5,921 nt of DNA, from positions 1 through 5,921 of the forward strand of contig CALDHJ010000600.1 in NCBI GenBank assembly GCA_937941555.1, given 5' to 3'. This stretch comes from an uncultured Granulosicoccaceae bacterium (GTDB lineage Bacteria; Pseudomonadota; Gammaproteobacteria; CALCKW01). The notes below the pieces were generated by a model, which ran no database searches, had not been told where the DNA came from, and saw only the letters and a program-made list of their open reading frames with translations. The translations under genes and the position numbers were made by a program. Shown one piece after another: positions 1 through 5,921 of the stretch (its first letter is position 1; each line of letters opens with the position of its first letter).

Positions 1-166
1 CCAGCCGCTGGCCGAGGATCACACCGTCGGCCTTGAGCCGCTGCACGCGCCGCCAGCACGGCGATGTCGACAGGTTGACGGCCAGGGCGAGGTCATTGAT
101 CGAGGTGTCGGGGGCTGACTGCAAATGGCTAAGGATTCGCCAGTCGGTCGGGTCCAGTTTTGGCAT
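1..166 (-). CDS. Lrp/AsnC-family transcriptional regulator, N-terminal part (truncated by window edge)
   Basis: DNA-binding regulator of the Lrp/AsnC (feast/famine) family; members bind DNA as dimers or higher oligomers and usually respond to amino acids or related metabolites. Only 55 codons are visible; a full member has roughly 150-160 residues, so the ligand-binding RAM domain lies outside the window. The protein opens MPKLDPTDWRIL, matching the family's LDxxDxxIL start. Residues 23-45 form the helix-turn-helix (INDLALAVNLS, then SPCWRRVQRL), followed by the DGVI turn that leads to the wing. I chose the ATG at 164-166 because the conserved LD.TD motif begins two residues later. A second in-frame ATG at 176-178 would add MCVS. 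Neither has a clear Shine-Dalgarno sequence. The gene is divergent from the indolepyruvate oxidoreductase, so it is the likely local regulator of that gene and of itself; this is inferred from position. The family call is firm; ligand and targets cannot be read here. Confidence 0.88.
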   Translation of the reverse strand, partial: MPKLDPTDWRILSHLQSAPDTSINDLALAVNLSTSPCWRRVQRLKADGVILGQRL

Positions 167-176
167 GGATACACAC

Positions 177-201
177 ATATTCTGTTTGAATTGGAAAATA
201 T
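177..201. promoter_or_regulatory. Candidate Lrp-type operator, dyad 1
   Basis: A 25-base imperfect dyad: ATATT at 177-181 is mirrored by AATAT at 197-201, with a further matching T/A pair one base inside each arm, centred near 189. The centre is AT-rich (TTTGAATTGG). Lrp/AsnC proteins commonly bind short, degenerate AT-rich dyads of about this size near their own genes, so autoregulation is a reasonable inference. It lies just upstream of the regulator's start and overlaps the alternative ATG at 176-178, which favours the shorter start. In AT-rich DNA a five-base dyad can arise by chance. Confidence 0.3.
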
Positions 202-223
202 TACCCCAAATCGCGATATTTGA

Positions 224-246
224 GGCATATAAGGAATCATATTGCC
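224..246. promoter_or_regulatory. Candidate operator, dyad 2
   Basis: GGCATAT at 224-230 faces ATATTGCC at 239-246; the arms are complementary apart from one extra T in the right arm. The centre near 235 lies about 46 bases from that of dyad 1, roughly four to four and a half helical turns, which would suit an oligomeric regulator binding two sites. This is pattern reading only, and the second site resembles the first mainly in its AT-rich arms. Confidence 0.25.
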
Positions 247-297
247 TGCCGCTAGCTTCTAGGATGTCTCTCATTGCACACCTTTGCTGACGCTGTT

Positions 298-303
298 GAG
301 GAG
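298..303 (+). promoter_or_regulatory. Ribosome binding site for the oxidoreductase gene
   Basis: GAGGAG, close to the ideal anti-16S match, lies seven bases upstream of the GTG at 311-313. This decides the start: the in-frame TTG at 284 would put this purine run inside the coding sequence and has no comparable site upstream of it. Confidence 0.75.
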
Positions 304-310
304 AGAGTTC

Positions 311-3300
311 GTGGTTGCACACGCCAACAAGGTCGATACCCCGTCTGATCTGTCGATCCCGGCCGCGCGATTCGCGCCCGAGTCGACGCGGGTCCTGCTC
401 AACGGCACCCACGCCGCTATCCGACTGCTGCTCGAACAGGCGGCGCGCGACGCCGGCGCCGGCCTCAAGACCGGTGGCTACGTCAGCGGCTACCGTGGTT
501 CCCCGGTGTCGAGTCTCGATCTCGAGATCCAGCGGCAGGCCGCGCGGTGCCGGGATGCCAACATCCATTTCAATCCCGGCGTCAACGAAGAGCTCGCCGC
601 GACGGCGGTCTGGGGCAGTCAGCAGGCGAGCTGGGCCGAGAGCGCCACCGTGTCCGGGGTGTTCGGGCTCTGGTACGGCAAGGGCCCGGGCGTTGACCGG
701 TGTGGCGATGTTTTCAAGCACGGCAACTACAGCGGCACCGCGGAACACGGCGGTGTCATCGCGCTGGCGGGCGACGACGCGCAGGCGAAATCGTCTGTCT
801 GGGCCAGCCAGAGCGATTACGCCTTTATCGATGCCGAAATGCCGGTGTTGTCACCGGCGTCGGTCGCGGATGTGATCGAGCTGGGGCTGCTCGGCTATGC
901 GATGTCACGCTACACCGGACTCTGGATCGGCCTGCTCGGCCATACCGACGTCCTGGATACCACTGAAAGCGTGGTGCTCGAGCAGGTGCGCCCGCGCATT
1001 GTGCTGCCCGATGGGCCAACGCCCCGGTCGGTGACCAATCTCAATCGACCGGCCGACCTGTCCCTTCGTCACGAAGCTGAGGTGCTGCTGCGCGAACTCA
1101 AGCTGCCCGCCGCGCGGGCCTTCTCACGGGCCAACGCCATCAACCGCGTCGTCGTCGAACCACGGCGCACGCAGGTATCCCTGGTCGGCGTGGGTCAGGC
1201 CTTCACCGTTTTGCAAGACTGTCTTGAGACACTCGGCTTTGGCGCAGAGCGCTTGCGCGAGCACGGCGTGCGCGTGTGCCAGGTGCGCATGCCCTGGCCA
1301 CTCGATGCGGCTGATGTTGCGGACTTTGTTGCCGACAGCGAATCGGTTCTCGTGGTCGAGCACAAGCGGCCGCTGGTTGAAAATCAATTGCTGACGCACG
1401 CCTACCGATTGCCGGGCCGTGCGCAGGTGTTTGGTAAAAGCGATGCAGACGGTGCGCCGCTGCTGCCGCAAAGCGGGCAGCTTGATGCAGCGCAGGTGCT
1501 GACAGCGCTCGAGCGTGTCCTGCCCGCCGAACTCTGGGACAGCATGGCGCGCGGCATCGCCGCGCGGTGGCGCGAGAGTCGGTCGGCCGATGTCGGCGAT
1601 GTGCCGTCGCGCACCCCGTTTTTCTGCTCCGGTTGCCCGCACAACAGCAGCACGCAGGTGGCGCCCGGACAACGCGTCATGGCCGGTGTCGGTTGCCATG
1701 TCATGGCCGAGACCATGGGGCGCACCACGGAGAGCCTGACGCAGATGGGTGGCGAAGGCGTCACCTGGCTTGGCATGTCGGCGTTCAACCCGGGTGACCA
1801 TGTCACAGCCAACCTCGGCGACGGCACCTTCTACCATTCCGGCAGTCTTGCGATCCGTGCAGCGGTGGCGGCCCAGGTGCCGATCACCTACAAGCTCTTA
1901 TACAACGACGCGGTCGCGATGACCGGTGGGCAGGTGGTAGACGGCCCGCTGACGGTTGCGCGGGCGATCGAGCTGATCCGCGCCGAGGGTGTTGAGCGCA
2001 TCGAACTTGTCAGCGACGAGCCCGAGCAATGGAACCGGTCCGGCATGACAGCCGGATTGAGCGTGTTGCCGCGTGATGAACTCGCCGACGTCGAGGCACG
2101 ACTGAAAGCCGAGGGCGGCGTGTCTGTGATCGTCTTCCTGCAAACCTGTGCGACGGAAAAGCGAAGACAACGCAAGCGCGGAACCCGCGAGCAGGCGCCG
2201 AGAAAGCTCTGGATCAACCCCGAAGTCTGCGAGGGCTGCGGTGATTGCACTGCCGTGAGCAACTGCCTGTCGGTTGAGCCGCTCGCAACATCACTTGGCA
2301 CCAAGCGCCGGATCAATCCGCAAAGTTGCAATGACGATTACCGCTGTGCCGATGGCTTCTGCCCGTCGTTTGTCGCCGTCGAAGGCGCAACTCCGCTGGC
2401 GGCGACCCTCGCGGCCCTGCCGGCGGTTGAGCTGCCAACCCCGGAGGTTGCCGCGCTCGGCGACGGGGTGAACATCGCGCTGATGGGCATTGGCGGCCTG
2501 GGTATCACGACAACGGCCGCGGTCCTCTCGGCTGCAGCGCACCTCGACGGGTTACCGAACCATTCACTTGGCATGGCGGGTCTTGCTCAGAAGGGCGGGC
2601 CGGTGAGCGCGCAGACGCGCCTCGGCGGGTCGGCGCCGATCGGCAGACTGCAACCGGGCAGTGCGCACGTCGTGATCGCGGCTGATCTCGTCAGCGCCGT
2701 CGCGGCGAGCAATCTGGCTCTCTACCACAACGACCGGACGCTTTTTATCGCGAACGAGGCGGTTGCGCCCACGGCCGGCCAACTGACGGGCGCCCAATCA
2801 GGCGTCTCCGGCGAGTCATTGATGACGCGCGTGGCGCCGCTTGTTCAGACTGCCCAGTCGCTCGACGCCGATTTTCTCGCAACCCACTACCTTGGCGATG
2901 CGGTGTTGGCGAATACCGTGCTGTTGGGTGCCGCCTTGCAACGCGGTGCGCTGCCGGTACGGCTCGAATCGGTTGAACAGGCCATCCGCGACAACGGTGC
3001 CGCGGTCGACAAAAACCTGCAGGCATTGTTGCTTGGCCGGATCAGTGTGGTGGCGCCCGCAGCACTCGCACAGCGTGATGCGCCGGTTGTGCAGGATGCC
3101 AACGCCGGTGGGCGCGTGGAGCGCCTCGCGCAAAAACTGGTGGCCTACGGTGGAAAGGGCCTGGCGCGCCGCTACCGCAGTCACCTTCAGCCGCTGATCG
3201 ATGCCGGCGCGGAAGACGCAGCCTTTGGTGCAGCGATGCAGTTGTACCGGCTCATGGCGACCAAAGACGAGTACGAGGTGGCACGCTTGCACAGCGCACC

Positions 3301-3784
3301 CTCAGCAGCGGCCGCACGCGAAGCGGCCGTTGGCGCCGGTGGGCGCTTGTCGGTCTACCTTGCACCCCCGGGCCTCACGCCGTCGAAAAACGGCGTACCC
3401 CGAAAAATGCGTTTTGGCGGCTGGGTGTTTCCGCTCTTGCGCGGTCTGCAACACCTGCGTGTGTTGCGTGGCACCTGGTTCGATCCCTTCGGGTTCAGCG
3501 CCGAGCGTCGCGAGGCGAAAGAATTGCTCACGCTCTACTGTGAGGATCTCGAGCTGGCAGCCGACGCCTGTCGCGAAGGCCGGGTGCGTTGGGCGGCGGA
3601 GCTGTTGCGCTGGCCGCAAGGCGTCAAGGGCTATGGCCACGTGCGCGCAGCCAAGGCGGTCGAAGCGCGCAAACGGCGTTCCCTGTTCCACGGCGGGGCG
3701 GCCCCGCAGACGGTGCGTGCCGACACACAAAGGGCGGCCGCCAACACCGAGATCGGCCCGACCGACTCCCGCTCGGCGAGCTGA
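311..3784 (+). CDS. Indolepyruvate ferredoxin oxidoreductase, fused IorA-IorB type
   Basis: TPP- and Fe-S-dependent cytoplasmic enzyme that oxidatively decarboxylates aryl-2-oxoacids (indolepyruvate, phenylpyruvate) to arylacyl-CoA and passes electrons to ferredoxin; the reaction is assigned from the family. The 1157 residues from the GTG start fit the single-chain proteobacterial form. Order seen: pyrimidine-binding domain with GYVSGYRGSP (about 56-65) and NPGVNEE (88-94, probably carrying the TPP-activating Glu); CSGCPHNSST from 439; GVGCH at 459-463; the TPP/metal-binding run GDGTFYHSG (503-511) through N532 to TGGQ (538-541); a Cys-rich Fe-S segment (C640, C643, C646, C652, then C673, C679, C684); an IorB/gamma-type domain with GIGGLGITT from 726 and MAGLAQKGGPVSAQTR from 755; and a helical C-terminal domain resembling DUF6537 at about 935-1120. 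All these motifs are intact, with no frameshift. Divergent from an Lrp-type regulator, suggesting control by amino acids. True substrate unknown. Confidence 0.95.
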   Translation: MVAHANKVDTPSDLSIPAARFAPESTRVLLNGTHAAIRLLLEQAARDAGAGLKTGGYVSGYRGSPVSSLDLEIQRQAARCRDANIHFNPGVNEELAATAVWGSQQASWAESATVSGVFGLWYGKGPGVDRCGDVFKHGNYSGTAEHGGVIALAGDDAQAKSSVWASQSDYAFIDAEMPVLSPASVADVIELGLLGYAMSRYTGLWIGLLGHTDVLDTTESVVLEQVRPRIVLPDGPTPRSVTNLNRPADLSLRHEAEVLLRELKLPAARAFSRANAINRVVVEPRRTQVSLVGVGQAFTVLQDCLETLGFGAERLREHGVRVCQVRMPWPLDAADVADFVADSESVLVVEHKRPLVENQLLTHAYRLPGRAQVFGKSDADGAPLLPQSGQLDAAQVLTALERVLPAELWDSMARGIAARWRESRSADVGDVPSRTPFFCSGCPHNSSTQVAPGQRVMAGVGCHVMAETMGRTTESLTQMGGEGVTWLGMSAFNPGDHVTANLGDGTFYHSGSLAIRAAVAAQVPITYKLLYNDAVAMTGGQVVDGPLTVARAIELIRAEGVERIELVSDEPEQWNRSGMTAGLSVLPRDELADVEARLKAEGGVSVIVFLQTCATEKRRQRKRGTREQAPRKLWINPEVCEGCGDCTAVSNCLSVEPLATSLGTKRRINPQSCNDDYRCADGFCPSFVAVEGATPLAATLAALPAVELPTPEVAALGDGVNIALMGIGGLGITTTAAVLSAAAHLDGLPNHSLGMAGLAQKGGPVSAQTRLGGSAPIGRLQPGSAHVVIAADLVSAVAASNLALYHNDRTLFIANEAVAPTAGQLTGAQSGVSGESLMTRVAPLVQTAQSLDADFLATHYLGDAVLANTVLLGAALQRGALPVRLESVEQAIRDNGAAVDKNLQALLLGRISVVAPAALAQRDAPVVQDANAGGRVERLAQKLVAYGGKGLARRYRSHLQPLIDAGAEDAAFGAAMQLYRLMATKDEYEVARLHSAPSAAAAREAAVGAGGRLSVYLAPPGLTPSKNGVPRKMRFGGWVFPLLRGLQHLRVLRGTWFDPFGFSAERREAKELLTLYCEDLELAADACREGRVRWAAELLRWPQGVKGYGHVRAAKAVEARKRRSLFHGGAAPQTVRADTQRAAANTEIGPTDSRSAS

Positions 3785-3790
3785 GCAGCG

Positions 3791-5338
3791 TCAGGCGGCG
3801 ATCTGAGGGGATTGCGGTCCCTGGTCGACGTCGACGGTGCGTGTGTGGGCCCAGTCGCGCAGTGCCGTGATGGCCTCGCGCCTGAGCACCGACAGCGGTT
3901 GCGTGAGACTGAGCTCACGCAGGACATCGACGGTTTGCAGCGTGTTGCCAGAGCGCACGTTGTAACTTGCGGCAATTACGGCCTGTTCGATTTCCGCCCC
4001 CGAGAAGCCGTCGCTGCCACGGGCGATCGCATTGAGGTCGAAGTGCTCGACATCAACCGCGCGGCGGGTGAGGACTGATCGGGTGATTTCTTCGCGTGCC
4101 TGCTGCGTTGGAAGGTCGACAAAGAACACTTCGTCGAGCCGGCCCTTGCGCATGATTTCGGGCGGCAGGCGCTGGACGTCGTTGGCCGTTGCGACGATGA
4201 ACACCCCGTTGGTGTTCTCCTGCATCCACGACAGCAGCGTGCCGAGCACGCGCTGTGACGCGCCGGTGGTGTCGTTGGTGCCGCTGATGGCTTTCTCGAT
4301 TTCATCAATCCACAACACGCAGGGCGCGAGCACGTCTGCGCTGCGCAACATCTCGCGGATATTGCGCTCACTCTCGCCGATGAACTTGTTGAATATTGCG
4401 CCGATGTCGAAGCGGATTAGCGGCACCCCGATCTGTCCGGCGATGGCACGCGCGCACAGGCTCTTTCCGCAACCCTGGACCCCGAGCAGCATGAGTCCCT
4501 TGGGGCGGTCGCCTGTTTGCTCGGTGCCGAGGATCGCGCTCCGGCGCTTGTCGATCCACGTTTTCAGGTAGCGGAACCCGCCGATGTCGTCGAACGACCG
4601 GGTGTCGTACTCGAAAGAGAGCGCACCGCCCTGGTTGATCAGTTCGTACTTCGCGCGCATGACGTCGGCGACATCTGACTGCGTGATGGCGTTGTCGGTC
4701 TGAATGGCATTTCGAACCAGCCGTTCGGCGTCGGTGTAGGTGACACCGGTGAGATTTCGCACCAACAGCGCCTGCGCCTTCGGATCGATCGCGACCTCGC
4801 GGGTCTTGTGGCGGATGGTGTGCAGTTTGGCCTCGCGCTCGATCAGCGTTTCGATGTGGTCGGCAGAGGGCAGCGACACCGTGAACGGCATGCTCAGTTT
4901 CTGGATTTCCGCCGGCACCGGCACGGTGTGGCCCAGCAGCGCGATCTTGTTGCCGGTTTGGCTGCTCGCGTGGGCAAATTCCTTGAGCTGCCTGACAACG
5001 CGCGGGCATTCGAGATAGGGGTGAAAATCCAGCAGCACCAACATCGTCTGGCTCAGGCGCTTCGCCGCGGATTCGAGTGCCTCGCGCGGGTCGCGGTCGG
5101 GAATCTCCGTCTGCGGTGCGTCGCTGTCGCGCAGAGACAGCGGCCTCGCCGAGAACGCCGTGGTCTTCAGCGCGTCGAACCCCGAGGCGATCGACCAGCG
5201 CTGTGCCTGCAGGGCACAGTCGCCAGCCGCGTGGGCGAGCAACTTGAGACAGCGCTCTTCTTCGTCGCTTTCGAGCACCACAATCGGAAAATGGGAATGC
5301 AACAGCTGCCCCAGCTGTTCGACATCGGATTTCTGCAT
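3791..5338 (-). CDS. Ycf46-like two-domain AAA+ ATPase
   Basis: A 515-residue, probably cytosolic AAA+ ATPase with no signal peptide or membrane segment. Residues 1 to about 170 look like the degenerate N-terminal domain of Ycf46-type proteins: FPIVVLESDEEER (17-29), VLLDFHPYLE (101-110), no P-loop. Residues 250-460 form the active module: DDIGGFRYLK (250-259); Walker A GVQGCGKS (286-293), the variant typical of this group instead of GPPGTGKT; pore-loop-like NKFIGESE (317-324); Walker B VLWIDE (341-346); sensor 1 in ATAND (383-387); MRKGRLDE (396-403) carrying the likely arginine finger; and GFSGAEI (444-450) near sensor 2. No zinc-protease HEXXH is present, so it is not FtsH. The ATG has AGGGG at 5346-5350, seven bases upstream. 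It lies 73 bases downstream of a same-strand aldolase gene and converges on the oxidoreductase. Cyanobacterial Ycf46 has been linked to CO2 use; the role in other bacteria is unclear, and I assign no client. Confidence 0.88.
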   Translation of the reverse strand: MQKSDVEQLGQLLHSHFPIVVLESDEEERCLKLLAHAAGDCALQAQRWSIASGFDALKTTAFSARPLSLRDSDAPQTEIPDRDPREALESAAKRLSQTMLVLLDFHPYLECPRVVRQLKEFAHASSQTGNKIALLGHTVPVPAEIQKLSMPFTVSLPSADHIETLIEREAKLHTIRHKTREVAIDPKAQALLVRNLTGVTYTDAERLVRNAIQTDNAITQSDVADVMRAKYELINQGGALSFEYDTRSFDDIGGFRYLKTWIDKRRSAILGTEQTGDRPKGLMLLGVQGCGKSLCARAIAGQIGVPLIRFDIGAIFNKFIGESERNIREMLRSADVLAPCVLWIDEIEKAISGTNDTTGASQRVLGTLLSWMQENTNGVFIVATANDVQRLPPEIMRKGRLDEVFFVDLPTQQAREEITRSVLTRRAVDVEHFDLNAIARGSDGFSGAEIEQAVIAASYNVRSGNTLQTVDVLRELSLTQPLSVLRREAITALRDWAHTRTVDVDQGPQSPQIAA

Positions 5339-5345
5339 GCTGCTG

Positions 5346-5350
5346 CCCCT
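5346..5350 (-). promoter_or_regulatory. Ribosome binding site for the AAA+ ATPase gene
   Basis: On the minus strand AGGGG lies seven bases before the ATG at 5336-5338, supporting that start. The surrounding spacer (5339-5411) shows no convincing promoter or hairpin terminator, so read-through from the upstream aldolase gene is possible. Confidence 0.6.
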
Positions 5351-5411
5351 GCGACCGGTTTGGGGACCTTATCGGCCTGTCACACGGCAGTTTGAGGGGC
5401 GTGTTGCGGGA

Positions 5412-5921
5412 TCAATAGGGCCCGTTGTCGCCCGCCGGGTCCGGGCTATCGGCTGCGGCGAATCGGGAGGCGAGTTCGCGCACGGCCTTGCCGTAGCAGG
5501 TGATGTCGGTGCCGACGCCGACGAAGGTCGCGCCGAGTGCGATGTAGTGTTCGGCGTGGTGCTGGGTGCCGGTGAGGATGCCGGCGAATTTTCCGGTCGC
5601 GAGAATCCGCTTGATGGCCGCGTCGATATAGGCCATCGGTTCGGGCTCGAACGGCCGCCCGAGGTAGCCGATGTCGGCCGAGAGGTCCGCTGGCCCGATG
5701 AAGAGGCCGTCCACCCCGTCAACCGCGGCAATCGCCTCGATGTTGTCCACAGCCTTGGCGCATTCGATTTGCATGATGTTGCAAATCTGATCGTTGGCGG
5801 TGGTGAGGTAGTCTGGAATGGCGTTGAAGTGGGAGGCGCGCGCGAGCGCCGCGCCCACGCCGCGCACACCCTCTGGCGGGTAGCGTGTTGCCGCGACCAG
5901 TTCTGCCGCTTGCTCAGCGGT
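5412..5921 (-). CDS. HpcH/HpaI-family aldolase, C-terminal part (truncated by window edge)
   Basis: Class II, metal-dependent aldolase of the HpcH/HpaI family, whose members reversibly cleave 2-oxo acid aldols such as 4-hydroxy-2-oxoheptanedioate to pyruvate and an aldehyde, often late in aromatic-compound catabolism. The visible 169 residues continue without a stop to the window edge, so the start lies outside; full members have about 250-270 residues. Family signatures are TAEQAAELVAATRYPPEGVR at the visible N-terminus, MQIEC with the metal-ligand Glu (visible residue 53), and GLFIGPADLS with the metal-ligand Asp (79); their 26-residue spacing equals the E149/D175 pair of characterised HpaI. 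The catalytic His and substrate Arg would lie in the missing part. The C-terminus (ALGATFVGVGTDI, then LASRFA) is complete and ends with a short Pro/Asp/Gly-rich tail before TGA at 5412-5414. A GTG at 5865-5867 is internal, not the start. The exact substrate cannot be assigned, and related citrate lyase beta-like enzymes share the fold. Confidence 0.9.
   Translation of the reverse strand, partial: TAEQAAELVAATRYPPEGVRGVGAALARASHFNAIPDYLTTANDQICNIMQIECAKAVDNIEAIAAVDGVDGLFIGPADLSADIGYLGRPFEPEPMAYIDAAIKRILATGKFAGILTGTQHHAEHYIALGATFVGVGTDITCYGKAVRELASRFAAADSPDPAGDNGPY

Larger units (their letters stand above)
167..310. promoter_or_regulatory. AT-rich divergent intergenic control region
   Basis: This 144-base gap separates the divergent regulator and oxidoreductase genes and is clearly richer in A and T than the coding DNA on either side, especially between about 170 and 245. 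It must hold the promoters of both genes unless they start inside coding DNA. Near -10-like hexamers are present (TATAAG at 228-233 on the plus strand; TATGAT on the minus strand at 237-242), but I could not pair either with a good -35 at 16-18 bases, so no promoter is called. Two imperfect inverted repeats inside the region are listed separately as candidate operators. No open reading frame here looks coding. Confidence 0.55.

Noticed and set aside
211..216. TCGCGA palindrome in the divergent region
   Set aside because: A six-base palindrome is expected by chance and does not resemble an Lrp-type site.
19..240. Minus-strand open frame (73 codons) overlapping the regulator
   Set aside because: The other frame at 1-166 gives a clear Lrp-type helix-turn-helix; this one gives a Pro/Ser/Arg-rich shadow.
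1124..1837. Long minus-strand open frame (237 codons) inside the oxidoreductase gene
   Set aside because: It lies wholly antisense to strongly conserved IOR coding sequence, has no recognisable domain, and is of the kind expected opposite GC-rich genes.
3771..3781. GCTCG-G-CGAGC palindrome at the end of the oxidoreductase gene as a terminator
   Set aside because: The arms leave too small a loop, it lies within coding sequence, and no T-run follows on either strand.
4032..4571. Plus-strand open frame (179 codons) opposite the AAA+ ATPase
   Set aside because: Antisense to the conserved AAA module; composition is a Ser/Arg-rich shadow with no domain or supported start.
4808..5395. Plus-strand open frame (195 codons) opposite the ATPase N-terminal half
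   Set aside because: Arg/Gln-rich shadow translation without recognisable motifs; the opposite strand holds the better supported gene.

Overview
This is a high-GC bacterial chromosomal window whose gene content is metabolic. The organism looks like a proteobacterium: the indolepyruvate oxidoreductase is the long single-chain (IorA-IorB fused) type usual there, it has a divergent Lrp/AsnC regulator, and a HpcH/HpaI-type aldolase lies nearby. Phylum-level placement is inference, because there is no rRNA or marker gene in the window. I see no phage, transposon, CRISPR, tRNA or rRNA signal.

Layout. (1) Positions 1-166, minus strand: the N-terminal 55 codons of an Lrp/AsnC-family regulator, cut by the left edge. 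(2) Positions 167-310: an AT-rich divergent control region with two imperfect inverted repeats, probably serving both the regulator and the next gene. (3) Positions 311-3784, plus strand: one very large gene for a fused indolepyruvate ferredoxin oxidoreductase, with the thiamine-pyrophosphate part, a Cys-rich Fe-S segment, the IorB/gamma-type domain and a C-terminal helical domain in one chain. (4) Positions 3791-5338, minus strand: a two-domain AAA+ ATPase of the Ycf46 type, converging on the oxidoreductase with only six bases between the stop codons. (5) Positions 5339-5411: a short spacer. (6) Positions 5412-5921, minus strand: the C-terminal 169 residues of a HpcH/HpaI-type class II (metal-dependent) aldolase, cut by the right edge. 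It lies upstream of the ATPase on the same strand.

How they may work together. The regulator and oxidoreductase form a plausible unit: an amino-acid-sensing regulator beside an enzyme that oxidises aryl-2-oxoacids derived from aromatic amino acids to acyl-CoA, passing electrons to ferredoxin. The aldolase (cleavage of 2-oxo acid aldols, for example in aromatic catabolism) and the ATPase may be co-transcribed, but no shared pathway is evident. The ATPase is the least understood product here. Overall the window looks like ordinary metabolic DNA, and I found no convincing new multi-gene system.
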